This document shows positions 49,472 through 62,326 of a DNA stretch of 64,000 nucleotides, in pieces. Within the stretch, counting starts at the first letter, position 1. Every line of letters begins with the position of its first letter. The notes beneath the pieces are model-generated. The model made no database searches, was not told where the DNA came from, and saw only the letters and a program-made list of their open reading frames with translations. This stretch comes from Dimorphilus gyrociliatus (Eukaryota > Annelida > Polychaeta > Dinophilidae). The DNA lies in the NCBI GenBank assembly GCA_904063045.1, contig CAJFCJ010000012.1:1984001-2048000 (forward strand). The letters are read 5' to 3'. The translations under genes were made by a program, and so were the position numbers.

Positions 49472-50812
49472 ATGAAATTTAACGAAGATTCCCTTTATGC
49501 GTTGAGTAAAAAAAAACCCAACAAGGAAGGCCGTTTAGGATATAAAAAACCAGGACGAGAGAGTAATTAATTTTTCAACATCATCTACTTCAACTAATGA
49601 TTATGTTTTGTAGATTATAAAGACAGAATATGCAAATTGTATGCAAATATGCTCTTCTACTACGAAATAAATTCATTGGGACATGTAGTAAAGCACGAGG
49701 TCAGCTGAAATTACAATTTTAGTAATATATTATTAAAAAATCCTTCAATTAGGTATTATGTATTTTTTTTTTGTAGCCTCGAGGTGTCATTGTACTGGAA
49801 CGTTGCTTAATTTCAATAGATCCAATGGCCGATCAATGTTTTGTTTTTACAATAGGTAGCTAATTTCTCAATTTTTCTCAGTCTACTGTATTAAACGATC
49901 TTTCTCTTATTAGCTTTTGAAGGTGGAAGTACGCATTCTTTCAGTGGGAAAAGTCTCAAGACATGCGAAGAATGGGTTGATGTATTAAATAAAGCAAGGT
50001 TGTTTTAGTGATAATTTCATTGTTTACTTAAAAATTAATGAAAGTGCTTTACAGCTTTGAAAGTATTAAATCGGAAGTTGAACAACTTAGGTCAGAAATT
50101 ATTAAGAAAACTGGAAAGGTTTGTTTACAAATTTCTTATGTATATGCTGTTTGAAACTCTCTTTCATTAGGATCCATTACAAGATCAAGCTGCAAAATTC
50201 GTTCCAAAAGAGAAGAAAGATGTAACAGTTCAGTCAAAACCTAAAGTTACTAAATGGCTGTCAAACAAAGCAAGCATTGTGAAGACGTTAACTGAAGTTG
50301 CTTGTTCAGCTGTTACAAATAATCATAACCTACCAGACCCGAGAACTAATACTAAACGACCCGCTTCATCATCTAATGTTCAAAAAGCGAAACCTCCTAC
50401 TGCTGCGTCGGCAGGTGCAGCAGTACGACAACCACCACCACCGCCACCTAAACCATTTGAACCTGCCCAGTCATTCTCTCTACAACCGCATCAAAGTGTT
50501 CGACCTCCAAAACCAGAACAAATCTTCGAGGTTACACCTACTGCTGGCCTCAAAATCGAACCGGCTAAAAATACCAATCACTGGATGACTTTTGACGATT
50601 CTCCAAAAGCTCAACCAGCTACAACTAACCAAAATGCAGTTGGAAATGCGTCTCAAAATTTAGATTTATTGAAAGATTTGGGTTTACCATCAGAGCCGTC
50701 TAGACCCCCTCAAAATACAACTGTACCGAAGGATTTAGAATGGCTCATATCGGGAAAAGAAAAGCCGAAGCCCGATAATAAAAATGCGCAAGATGATCTT
50801 ATTAGCTGGTAG
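49472..50812 (+). CDS. PLEKHJ1: PLEKHJ1-like PH-domain protein with proline-rich endocytic-type tail
   Basis: Exons 49472-about 49564, 49613-49700, 49777-49855, 49914-49999, 50055-50119, 50171-50812. The N-terminal half matches PLEKHJ1: MKFNEDSLYALSKKKP, RICKLYANMLFYYEI, GVIVLERCLISID, FTIAFEGGSTHSFSGKS, CEEWVDVLNKAS and IIKKTGKDP, i.e. a PH fold with a C-terminal helix. Human PLEKHJ1 ends shortly after KDP. Here about 200 further residues follow: a PPPPPPKPF proline stretch, NHWMTFDDS (a WxxF-type motif with acidic flank, as in AP2/NECAP ligands), LLKDLGL and DLEWL (DL/clathrin-box-like), and the C-terminus DDLISW. This suggests recruitment to clathrin coats (inference). The last exon carries the entire tail, so it may be an ancestral region lost in vertebrates or a later fusion. 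Confidence 0.85.
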
Positions 50813-50945
50813 AAAGAGATAATTGAGCTATTAACGTATGTGTGAATATACCAAACTTTCGAATAGCAAATAAAACAGATAGTATTAAATTTCAAAACAT
50901 GATTCCGTCATAAATGGAAACGAGTGTGTATTCCTCAACGAAAAG

Positions 50946-51982
50946 TTAAATCATTTTGCGGAGTAAAGCGTTTACTTTATCATCGCGATTACCATAATCA
51001 CCACCGTCAACAAAGTGGTTGTTCTTTTTTCTCCATCCGCCGTTGGGGTTATTTAACTTGAATGTCCACAAAAAGTTATTAGCCTGTTTGAAGTGTGGAC
51101 CAACGGTGAAGATTTCATGGATCAGGTCTTCGACACAGATGATACCATATTTGCCTGTAGAAATAACTTTCACGTTAGAAAACACTATTATGAAAATAAA
51201 ACGCAAAACATACCCAATTTGTTTTCAATTATGGCGTTATCTGACAACGCTACTCTGCGTCCGTTAACTTTAGCAAAACCACGCTTATAGATCAGCTCTT
51301 TTACCGTTTTAAGGTTTGGAGTTCCCCAGGTGATGTAGGGTTCGGCGATGCGGAGCATGTTGACGGTAGCTTTATTTAATCGCAAGAAGACTCCATTGTT
51401 GATTTGGAGTAAGCGGAACAACTTCATTACTTTCCTTGGCTTAGGGTGAATTCCGTTAATACCACGGATTCTGCAAACGAAAGCCAATTTTGGCTCAGCA
51501 GGAACGTAAAAATCATTATTTTTACGAGCTTGTCTGGCCAAACGAATTTCATCTCGTTCCTTCAAACGATATTCCCTTACATACTTTTCTGCTCTTTTAA
51601 AGATGAGTTGTCGTTTCTCAGAGAGGTTCTAAGAAATTTCAGCATGATTACGACAAATAAAGGGAGAAAAAGAATAAAATACCTTTCTTCTTGTTATCGC
51701 ACTCTTCTTAGCTTTCTCTCTGGCAGCCTCACGCTGCTTTCTTTTTTTCAAGAGGGTCTCAGGGACTTGCGGCAGCTTTTTCTTCCTATGAACACATTTG
51801 CGTTACAGTAATTATCAAATTACTAAAAGTTTAAAGCGAGATGTTAAATTGAGACTTCGGGATAAGATAAACAAAATATAGATTCTTTATTTTCCGAAGA
51901 CATAATAAAAGACGGTTGTTGATTCAATAGATAATTGTAGATTTCGTGTCTAATATCACAAACATACTTACTCTCCTGCCAT
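50946..51982 (-). CDS. RPL7: 60S ribosomal protein L7 (uL30)
   Basis: Four exons: 51982-51972 (a tiny first exon, MAGE), 51785-51683, 51628-51214 and 51154-50946. A lysine-rich N-terminus ([17 protein letters not shown]) is followed by [80 protein letters not shown] and [20 protein letters not shown]. It is a component of the large cytosolic ribosomal subunit near the 5S rRNA. Length (about 246 aa) is normal. The split after GA of MAGE is a typical ribosomal-protein gene arrangement. I looked in the introns for C/D-box snoRNA signals and saw none that were convincing. Confidence 0.97.
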
Positions 51983-52337
51983 GTTACCGGAAAAGGAAAT
52001 CTTAAGGGAAACATGCGCTGAGCATTGATTTTTAAAAGTTATGAAAAAACTTACAGAAATCGACTAAATAATTTTTATTAATTTTTATTTGTCGAAAAAA
52101 ATATTTTTAGCTAAAAAAATTAAATTTTTATGGAACTTTTTTAATACGCGGAGCTATTTTGTATTAGTAAGCTCGTAGTCTTTTCCGGTAATGAGATCAA
52201 ACGGTTGTATGGTTCAGGCAAAGCGTTTTGAAAGAAATTAAGAAAATAGAAGAGTAAGAAAAATCAACATTTACTAGTGAAAACTTTGGAAAATGACTCC
52301 AAGGCTGATATAGAATAAGGACGTTCAGTATTTAATC

Positions 52338-54979
52338 ATGGGCTGTTGTTCTTGGCGACAGTTCGTACTCATCATATGCGTCTTACAAGTTGTAAGTTTA
52401 AAGCTTTGTATTTTTAATCTCGCATTTTTGACCTGTATACACCTGTATGCAAACCCGTAAAGACTGATTAAACTGATAAATTTGCAAATAGCAACTTAAT
52501 TTATCATACTGAATAGTTGTCGAGGATCATAAATATAGTCACTACCGGACTTAGAACATTATTATTGTGTGCCAAAGCCGATTAGCGAAAAGCGTGATGT
52601 CTGAGAGGCATTAGCAAGTTTAATGAATAGATTTTTTTTGTTTTATTCATTTTATTTGCAACCGCAAGAATTTGACTATCTATATTTGCAACAGATTGCG
52701 ACGCTCCAGAGGTTAGTCTTCGATTTTATGGGCTATATGTGGGGCTCAATTACGGCGAATATAGTTAATCTAATCGTTGTTATTGTTGGAATTGTTGGAG
52801 CTTATCAATATAGAGGAAAAGTTTTGTTACTGGTAAGTATTACTTGATTTCTTGATTATTTATTATTATTACTATTGGTATGGCTATAGTTAAAAGGAAA
52901 AGGTTTATATAGGCTAATATAGTAAGCTAGTTGTTTTTTATCAGTTCTGGTAAGTCGATACGTAATTGTCGAAATGGCTGAAAAAAGTTTTATATGTTTA
53001 TTTCTAGATATTTTTACCATTTAATAAAGTTTTTTATCATTGTCTCTATCTCTTTAATAAAATACATACAGTATGCCGTATGGTGCACGTTGTGGATCGG
53101 TTGGAATGCTTTAGTGATATGTATTTATCTAAAAATTGGTCTATTTGAAAATAAGGTTGGTGCGTTAAATTATATATTTGTTCCGCTACGCTATTTACGT
53201 TGGACAATATCTTTACGGTCTATACAGATTTCTCTTTTGAATATCACTTCTTTTATCTTTTTTTTTCTTTTTTTTTTCTTACAGAATTATGGTGTGCTAG
53301 ACTTTGGGACTGACCAAAAGAGTTTTTGGTTCAATTACGGAATTGGCTGTGAAGTTAGTTATAAACTGATTTATTCAATCAGAATAATTAGCTAATTTTT
53401 TCTATTATTCCTAGACCGAAAAACAGGTTAGCACGCCCAATTTATCATCAACCCTAACTACAGAATCGGCTAAAGGCGCTAGCGGTTGTATCCTATCTTA
53501 CGACTATGTAGAAGTGATTCATGCCGGGGTACAAGTTCTGCTGGCTGTAAGTAAAACAATCTCAATCAATCTTTATCTCTTTCCTTTCGCTTATAACCTA
53601 GTAAAACTTTATTCCTTTGCAGTTAATGGGTTTTGTCAGCGGAATTAGGTTAGCCTGTTTATATATGGAAGAAGATGATAGCTGTAAGTACCGTAGCAGT
53701 CTCTCAACCTTAATTTATCATTATTTTTTTTTACATATATTTTTTTGCTTAAGTAATTTTCCTATTTTTACGGCGCTTTGCACATTTATATAATTTCTCT
53801 GAAAGAGCGTAATTGTTAATGATTTTTTTATTTTTCACTACTAAAGATATCGCGATTAGCGGCTCTTGAAAAGCTTTTATTGTTATTATTATTTTTATTT
53901 CAATACTTTTATTTTTTAATATTATTTTTTTAAATTAATTTAATTTTTATTTTTACTTTCCTTGTATTTGTGCACATAACACATCCTTCAGTTAATTACA
54001 TCGGCGGGTTTGATTCAAACGGAACAACGAGCAGCGTTTCTGCACCATCGAAAACCTTAACTCCTGTTCAATTACAGCCCATATATGTGTATGTATTTAG
54101 TTTGAGAGGCCCAGTAAGGGACTGTCGTCGTAAAATTAGAGAAACTCACCAATTATATTTGAAAATAAAGCACTCACCTATAAAAAAAACTTGACACGAA
54201 AAAAAATACACGAAAGAAGAAGAGTGAAAAATAGAAACCATATACACAAATTAACAGATTTGACATGCGCTTTTAGTTAATTTTTTTCTAACATAATGGC
54301 CATCGTTGTTCTAGTTGACAGATTACTTCTTTCCTTTAATTATAATTATTATTATTATCTTTTTGATTTTAATAATTATTCTGCTATTTAAAATTATTTT
54401 GAGTAATAAGGAACTCGTTAAAAATACTTTTTGACATTAAGCTGATCTCTTTCTTTTTCTTCTCTCTACATCTCTATCGCTCGCTTAACTGACAAATGAT
54501 ATTTATGTGGCTTTTCATATATTGTATTTTATTTTAAAAAACAAACTGTTTGTAAAAAATATTATACTAATCGGATTTTATACTTTCATTTTATAGCAGT
54601 ATCGGCTCAGGAAGAACTTGAATTTATTAAAATGCCAAATCGTACGTCACGTCGAAGTCCTCCTCCTACACACCTTCCATATTCATCTCTGCAGCAGTCG
54701 AATACGTCGAGCTCAGGTTTTACAGACCTTACAATTTGTACCGGTGATAATAATACCCGTCGAGCATCTCGAAAACCCCACTCACCATCAAAAGATCGCC
54801 CTCAAGCTCGACCAAGGCGTCCACAAAGTAACTACTTAGCCTCAAATGGAAGAAGTCAGCCTGCATATGAAAACGCTGAATCTTTGAGGCATCAAAATCA
54901 GCATAATGCAGACTGTTTGCCTGCTCAACCTCCTCCTTATCAATTTCCGGGACCACCGCCAGGAACGACTGTTATTTAA
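52338..54979 (+). CDS. NKAIN: Na+/K+-transporting ATPase subunit beta-interacting protein (NKAIN)
   Basis: Exons 52338-52391, about 52696-52831, about 53071-53154, 53285-53352, about 53416-53546, 53623-53682, 53993-54088 and about 54598-54979. A four-span membrane protein of the neuronal/plasma membrane that contacts the Na,K-ATPase beta subunit. Seen: MGCCSWRQFVLIICVLQV (TM1), RLVFDFMGYMWGSITANIV and the IVVIVGIVGAYQYRGK segment (TM2), WCTLWIGWNALVICIYLKIG (TM3), GCILSYDYVEVIHAGVQVLLALMGF (TM4), then the conserved FNYIGGFDSNG and LQLQPIY motifs. The last exon adds about 120 residues rich in Ser, Pro and Arg, ending PPPYQFPGPPPG, a PPxY-containing cytoplasmic tail longer than in human NKAINs. 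Divergent from RPL7 (about 355 bp). Confidence 0.93.
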
Positions 54980-55746
54980 GGCCGTTTTTTATTGTTATAT
55001 ACATATATATATATACAGTATATACTGTATATATTTATATATATATATATTTATATACTACGATTTGTATACTTCTTTTGCAAAGTTTGTATTCGCTGCG
55101 TCTTATTAATTTGTGTATACGGAGGTATGTGTTCATAGGTAGCGAATTTAATTATTTATGTATACATGTATAATAGAAAAAGTTTGTACATGTATAGGTT
55201 GATATTTGAATCTACAACTATGAAATATGCTTGTCTCTATATATATGTATATATGTGAAAATGTATATTTATACCCCAGGAGCATATTATCCAACTAGGA
55301 TGTATATAATTCATGTAGAATAGTCATGCCTCTAGTCAAAGGCTGTGCACATTAACGTAAGCAGATAAAAAATTGTTTATGTATATGAAAAAATTAACAG
55401 CGATATTTTTTTGAAGTATTTTCTGCAGTTTCACTTTATTAGAGAATTTTTATGTGATGATGAGGTTTGCTTGGTGCTAAGAGGATGCCTCTTTACGTCT
55501 AGAAAATTGATTTGTTTACGTAAACGAGCGTCTGACTTTACGACTTAAACCTGAATGTGCATCGTAAGTTACAAAAGGAATAAATACTAAGACAAGCTTG
55601 GTCCTCTTTATACACAAAATGAACAGAGAATAGGTAAAACATAGAAAAGTGTATTGCTCCACATTCCTAAACCAATTGAAAACATTTAATAAGGAACTCA
55701 ACCAATTTATAAATTCTATTTGCTCAACAATTTTTCTATCTGTAAA
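54980..55746. other. Convergent 3' region between NKAIN and the coiled-coil gene
   Basis: About 770 bp, probably mostly NKAIN 3' UTR. It contains a (TA)n tract with adjacent TACAGTA and TACTGTA cores at about 55001-55050. No further gene seen. Confidence 0.45.
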
Positions 55747-58700
55747 CTATATTAATAATTCATCATTCTCTTCATCAGCTAATTTTCTTTTCATTCTTTT
55801 CGGCTTACTTCCACCATCTCCCATCTTAGCCTCCTTATCAAATCTAATGGCTTTATTCTTCCCTTCCTGCTTCTCCACAGCTTTGTCGAGCAATCTTAAA
55901 AAGTCCCTACTGGATGGTTGCTTATTATTTCTTTGTGAGTCAGTTTGAGGGGAGAGTACCGGTAATTCCATAGGAAAATTATTCATCTTCCTATAATCAG
56001 AGTGGGAATAATTCTCAGGCTTGTATTCAGGGAAAGTTATATTGGCCTTTTTCAGCTCGTTTATATAATACAATGTTTCTTTTTTCAGATCTCTTATTTT
56101 TCGCTTAAAGGTCTGTTCGTTATTTTTCATTCCGTCAATTACGATGTGTTTGGATTCCAGCACCTGCGTAAGAGTCTTTATTTCGATCATCTTTTTCTCA
56201 AAAATTTTTTTCGTTTCAATACGACTTTTTCTGTTCAACTCCATCTTTTCCTTACATTCAATATTTAATTGATTGATCTTCGCCTCTAATTGCTCGCTCT
56301 CTTTCGCCATTCTAACTAGTGCTCTTTTTAATTTCTCCTCTCGAGATTCTGCCAGCAAGCATTTCTTCTCCGATAATCTTAACTTTTCTATCAGTTCTTT
56401 TTCTTTCTTTTGAAATTCTATTTGTATCTTTACTTTATCTTGATTTGTAATAGCTCCAGTGTGGTCAATTTCGGACTTTTCAAGAGCCTCTCGGCACTTT
56501 TTCAAATCAATCTAAAATAATATAAGAAAAATTAAGATATAAACGAAACTATAAATAACAGAAGAGAAAATATTCTTCAATATTTATTATTCAGTTTGTG
56601 AATATACTGCTTTGATATGTTTGTTTATTCTCCTATATTTAAAATAACTTACAGTCAAGGACTGGACAGCGCTTTCGGCAACTTCTTTATTGCTTACGGC
56701 TATATTAGTTAGTTCGACTTGTTTTTTGTATTCATTTTGATAGAACGTATTCTTCTCATAAATTACTTGCATCTGAAATTAGCGATTGCATTATCCAACT
56801 AAAACTTTTCTTATCATTATACCTCCTCTTCTTTATCACGCAATTTTAATTGCGCTTCAACATAATCGGCCCTAAAAAATAAAATATATATTTTATAAAA
56901 GTATATAAGCAACAAATATGATTTAGTTTCCTTATACAGTTGGGAAATAAATTAAGTTTATTTTGTATTAATCTTGACAATTCTACATGTGTTATTCGTA
57001 AATTGGTGAATCCTATAAATCATTACCTCATCTTGTTATATCTATCCGTCATTTGCAGTAAACTTTCCTTCTCTTGATGTAAAGCATTCCTATGACAATC
57101 AGAATTAATTATGATATAATAAACAAGAAAAAAATTACTCAATATCCGCTATCTTTATTTTATATGCTTGATTTTCTAGCCTAATATTCATCAGCTTGTC
57201 TGAGATATTTTTCAAGGGTCCCTAAAAATTCTTTTTTTTTTAATATCTTTACCTTAATAATCGAAACAAACCTTGACGGTGATTTCCTCGTTTTCAGAGC
57301 TCCTCTCATTTTGCAATAGAATCTATTAAAAAAAAAATAACATCATTATATCTCGAACATGAGTCACAGTTTATCTGCATGATAAATAGAAGAGAACATT
57401 CGGGATAGAGGGAAATTATATTTGCCTCTGGTTGAAAATGTCATTTAACAAACTTACTTTAAAGGAATCACGTTCTAGTGTAAGCTCCTTTAACTTTTCA
57501 CTTGTATCTCTCAGTGAATGCTCAAGTTGTTTTATTTGGACTATTAGATCCTCTCTGTCAGCCTAATATTGCTTTTTCTTTATTAAAATACGTTAGGAAA
57601 TTAATTTTAATACTTGCCTGAAAATTATTTTTTTCTTTCGACATATTTTCAAACTTCAGACTATTTTCTTCAATTAAAGTCTTATAATCTTCGATACGAC
57701 CGTTTAAGGTATCAACGTCTGCCTGTTTAGCATCAGAGTGAAAAAACTAAGTATTTTAATATGAATGAAAATGATTACTTGAGTGGCTTTCAAATCATGA
57801 CACAAAGCATTATTATTCCTTTCCAACTCTTCAAAATTTTTCAACTTTTCCTGAAAAAATGAATAAATGAAAAGAAATATCGATATATATTGATATTGAG
57901 GTACGCACTCTAAGAGTCTTATACTCTTGTTGAATGCTCTCCAATTGAGAGTTCTTTTCTGTTATATCTGTTTTCAAGCATACATTATTTCTTTTATAAT
58001 TTTCTATTTCTGAATTCGTTTTTTGCAATTCGTTCTGTAATGGATTGTAAATTAATATCAAGTATTGCAAATAATTTTTTTTTAATAAACCGTCAATTGA
58101 ATTTTCTGGTCTTTCATCTCTTCCACTTGTTTTTGTAAATAATCTTTTTCAACCAAAAAATGTTCCTTTGATTCATCCATTTCACTTTTCAGCATATGCA
58201 AATCATTTTCCTTCTTCAGAATTTCGTTCTCAAGAGATTCTTTTGCACGAGTAAAGTTTTGTGATTCTTCTGCTAATCGATTTGACATCAATTGCATCTC
58301 ACGTTCTTTACTAGCAATGAGATCTTCCAGGCATTTGCGCATTTCTTCCGTATTAGTACCATTTTCCTCAATTTGATGCTTCAGAAGACTAATTTCTTTC
58401 TCGAGATCGTTTTTTTCTTTCTGAAAGATACTAACTGATCAAAAATTTTTCCTTGGAAATTGTACATATACTTTAAGATCTGTAGAGTCTGTTTGTAGAG
58501 ATTGTATTAAATTATCTTTCTTTTCGGATTCAACTTTCAAGTTTTCTAAACGAGTCTATCGGAAGAAAACGTGTATTATTAATATAGAAGTATGAGAAAA
58601 GAGAAAGCAAATAACATACTGTAAGTTCTTGGATTTTAGCTGTGTCATCTTGAGAAATTTCGTCGAAGCGTACCCTTTCCTTTTGAAAGCTTTCTCGTTC

Positions 58701-60651
58701 CGACAATATCTGGTCTTCTAATTTCTTAAGAATTTGATCTTTTTTCTTTGAATCTTCCTCAGCATTAGCTTGAGTTTTTTTTAACGTTTCTTGATCTAAT
58801 AGGTGTCGATCATTAGCTATTTGAAGTTCAAGGTCTCTTTTTGAAACTGTTTCTTCAAATTGTTTTCGAACATCCTCGGCTTTAGCGCTTAATTCAGATA
58901 GTTTTATTTGGAGAGAGGTGACTTCTTCTTCAACTATTCTTTTTTCGTGCTATAAATAATAGAACAAGCATTTTTAGAACTTGATACTTATAAAAGTATG
59001 AAATTTCATAAATATCACTACCGATGTTGCTTGCAGGAGAGATGTAAGTTCCCTTTCAGTATCATGGGCTCCTCTTAACTTTTCCTTATAGCAGTCTAAA
59101 ATTATTTACATGTAAAGTCAGATAAACAAATAAAAGAGACAATTAAATACCCAATTCGTTATTTAATTCAATTATTTTCTTTTTGGCATTATTTTCTTGA
59201 ACTGAAACATTTTTCGGATTAATTGAATTATTATCCATTTAAATTGTAAGTCAAATAAAGTAAATTTAGCTTAGATGAAGTGACTCAATGTACTATTTTA
59301 CCAAGATAGTTCTCTCGTAATTGCTCAATTTCGATTTCGTGCTCTTTTAACTAAATGAGATTACAAATTATTATATTAAGACGTTTAAGATAAAACACCA
59401 ACAACCTTCTTTTCTATAATTTCCTGAAATTGCTTATTTTTTTCTTTTCCATCGTTATAAAATGATGTTACTGAAAAAATTATAAATGTTAAGGAAGGAA
59501 AACAACGAGCAAAAATTGAATTCTACCATCTTTGGATAATTCCAAGTAATTTTCCTTCATATTACTGCAAACTTTGGAAGACGAAGTTTCTAGATCAGAA
59601 ACTCGAGAATTGATATCTGCTTGGCTATCATGTAAATGCTGTATTCTCTGACCATCTGTTGAATTTAATCTTAAAATTTGATCTCTATGAAGAGAATCTA
59701 CTTGCATTCTGTGATGTTAGTTGTTAGGAAAGTAGACTCTTTTTTGATAATTTCCATTAAATTACTGAGAATGGAGAATTTCTCAGCCATTTCTTTTCGT
59801 CTCTCCTTTTCGAAATTTTCATGTACCATTGAAGTATCTAATTCTTTCTAAAATTACACATAGAATCGAAATGTGAAAATTCTAAGTTTCGAGGTAAATA
59901 ATTCTATTTTACTCGACATGTGTCCAATTTCTTTTGAAGATCAATATTCTCTTTTTTTAATAGATGTGCCTGACGTTCCTAAAATATGCCTTAAAAATTA
60001 TTAATAGGACTTATATATGAGAGAATAATTATACTAAAGAATCTTTTTCTGACAAACATCCTTCCTTAAATTTTTCAACGTATGATAGCATATCTTTGAG
60101 GGTTAAGTCAGTGACGTCATGACCTGTAAAAATATAATTAGGCTAACAAGAAAGCTTTTCGTCAATCGTATAAATTTGGTTGAACAAATAGGAGTTGAGA
60201 TGGAAACTTTTAATAAAGAAGACGTAAGGAGTTAATTGAAAATATTTTAAAATTGGTTTACTCCAAATATTTTAAAACCGTTAAGGAAAATACGATAAAA
60301 ATTTTTAAATAATCTCTCAAATATAATAATAAATTATTATAATTTTATAGCGAGTTCGCTATTAAGAACATGTTCTAAGAACGCAATCATTATGTTTTTA
60401 ATTAGTGAAAAAAATTAATAATAAATATTATGATACTTCGAGTTTCGTTCTCTCCAAATCGATTTCCGCACAAAGTTTTAGGAGACCTAGCCTCCAACTG
60501 CAAGAATTACAATATTATAAAAGGAAAGTAGTAGTGTTAGAATAAAATGGGCTCATTTTACTTTCACTTCTCTATAAGATTTGTCGGAAGTCAATTCAGT
60601 TTTCCATCGGAACGACGACGGAGATTTATAACCGTTTGATGTACTCTGCAT
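55747..60651 (-). CDS. Long coiled-coil protein, identity unknown
   Basis: About 20 small exons. Clear ones are 60651-60562, about 60124-60035, 59706-59527, 58342-58091, 58033-57909, 56772-56655 and the last exon about 56513-55747. The short N-terminal exon (MQSTSNGYKSPSSFRWKTEL) is followed by a compact conserved-looking segment, GHDVTDLTLKDMLSYVEKF, then about 900-1000 residues of heptad coiled coil rich in Glu, Lys, Gln and Leu. The C-terminal 110 residues are non-coil and basic (KPKRMKRKLADEENDE, an NLS-like cluster). Frequent exons of 50-150 bp are typical of centrosomal or synaptonemal-complex coiled-coil genes. I considered SYCP1 but found no decisive motif. The NLS-like tail suggests a nuclear role, with low confidence. 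Exact exon borders in the middle are not all resolved. Confidence 0.75.
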
Positions 60652-61529
60652 TCTTTTTTATATTTCTGTATGAGTTGGAAAACGAAAAATACTTTGAATG
60701 ATTTTAAAAAGTAAACCTACCGTAAACTTTTGATTAATTTTACTCTTTTGTTCCAAATCTGTTGTTCTATAAATTAAAACAAAAACGTATCGCTGGAGAA
60801 CAAAGTTTTGAATGTTCCTGAATGTATCACGTGAGATATGAAAAAAACATGGTACATTATCACAGCTTCAGCCATTGAATATGAAATATAGCGTGGATAG
60901 CCGAGCCTGACTAAATTTATTTTCTAGAGAACAATATTTATTTCGAAAGAACATTCCGGGCGCGCGAAAAAGAATACTTAAACGATCACTGAGCAAAGTA
61001 ATTAATCATTGTCTCAAACTGTAATGACGTTCAACAAACTTTATCTTTGAAAACTCGGGCAAAAAAAAACCTTTAAATAATAAAAATTTTATCGGGCGAT
61101 AAAGGGTTCATGTGTATTTATTTTCTTCTGAAGAGGGTAAATGAAAATCTTGTAATTTTCAGATGATTTAGAATATCTGATAACACTTTGTAAAAGTGCA
61201 AAATACAACTTAAAATTTGCAAAACTGAGAAACTATTAAAAATCATGTTATTTCTTTGAAACTGACTTGAAAGGACTAAAATAATTAAGCATTGCGCACT
61301 CAAGTAATGCTTCATATAATGTTATATGGAAAGAAAAAATGTAATTAACTGGAGTACCAGTAATTCAGCCTATGGCTATCCATATAATTTGATCTTTTAC
61401 ATGTTTAAAAAGGGCGAGGTCTGTCTAGTTATTGCAGATTAATTGAGTTTATTAATCATTACACGATGTTTTTAAGTGTAGCTAGTTGCTTGTTTATTAA
61501 TACAGTGCGATACAACTATTCATACAAAT
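60652..61529. other. Spacer between coiled-coil gene and GST
   Basis: About 880 bp. It has a CACGTG E-box (ATCACGTGAG, about 60828-60837), roughly 180 bp upstream of the coiled-coil gene, and a GC-richer patch GGGCGCGCGAA at about 60959. No gene supported. Confidence 0.45.
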
Positions 61530-62326
61530 TTAATGTTCAGTGACTGGTCGCTTCTTGATCCATGCTGCTATTTTTGGATTCTCAACAACATTCTTGAGCA
61601 TTTTTACGGTTTTTGGGTATTTTGATAAATCGAAATCCGGTAGGAAAAGTTGAACCCATTCGATTGTAAGAGAAGTACTCAATTCTCCAATAGTCAGCTA
61701 AATTAAGACAGATCATTTAGCAAAACTTGTTAGCTCTAAAAAATTATTGCTTACAGCTTTTGTAGATGTGAGGAAACCATCTGCACTAAGGGCATGTTCA
61801 AAATATTCAAGCATTTTGGGAACAATTTCAGTCTTCATTTTCTCAGCCTTTGCCTTCGTTTGTTCTTCATTCAAACCACCAAATTTCATGGCGATAAATC
61901 CGCTTGCAATATCATCAGCACAGCCCATTGCACTATCAATGATAGCGGCATCCATATCAGTCTTTCCGATTAAGTTGAACTTTTTTCCCAAATATCTTAT
62001 TATAGCATTACTCTGTGGAATGTATTGATTATCGACTTTCAAAGCAGGTACCTGTTTTGACGGAATATCTGTAAAAAGGGAAGAACAATATACATTTGTG
62101 TTGCAAAATTACGCTTTTTATAAGCTTACCATTTTTGATTTTTTGCCACTCTTCATTTGTATAACGAGAATCAGTATAGTCTGGATTAATATAACAGATT
62201 GTAAAAAATCAGTAAGTCTCCAGGTAAAACAATGCACTTACCTTGTCCTGTCAAAGCGAAAATGTATCTGACTCCTTCGGCCCTTCCACGGGCATTGAAG
62301 TAGATGAGTTCGTATTTTGGTGCCAT
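61530..62326 (-). CDS. Sigma-class glutathione S-transferase
   Basis: Exons 62326-62242, 62180-62130, 62068-61755 and 61697-61530 (618 nt, 205 aa, exactly the usual size). A cytosolic enzyme conjugating glutathione to electrophiles; some sigma GSTs act as prostaglandin D synthases. The N-terminal thioredoxin fold has the catalytic Tyr in YELIYFNARGRAEGVRYIFA, the GSH-binding SKQVPALKVD and the QSNAIIRYLGKKF motif. The C-terminal helical domain ends FDLSKYPKTVKMLKNVVENP and IAAWIKKRP. A probable 5' UTR intron lies upstream (donor GTAAGA at about 62487, acceptor TTTGCAG at about 62342), placing the promoter beyond 62500. Residues line up well with the family; nothing is missing. Confidence 0.96.

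Noticed and set aside
52570-52620. Possible C/D-box snoRNA in NKAIN intron 1 (TGATGT next to CTGA)
   Set aside because: The C-like and D-like boxes are adjacent instead of about 60-80 nt apart, so no snoRNA can form.
55747-60651. Assignment of the coiled-coil gene to SYCP1
   Set aside because: General coiled-coil likeness only; I found no diagnostic conserved block, so no symbol was given.
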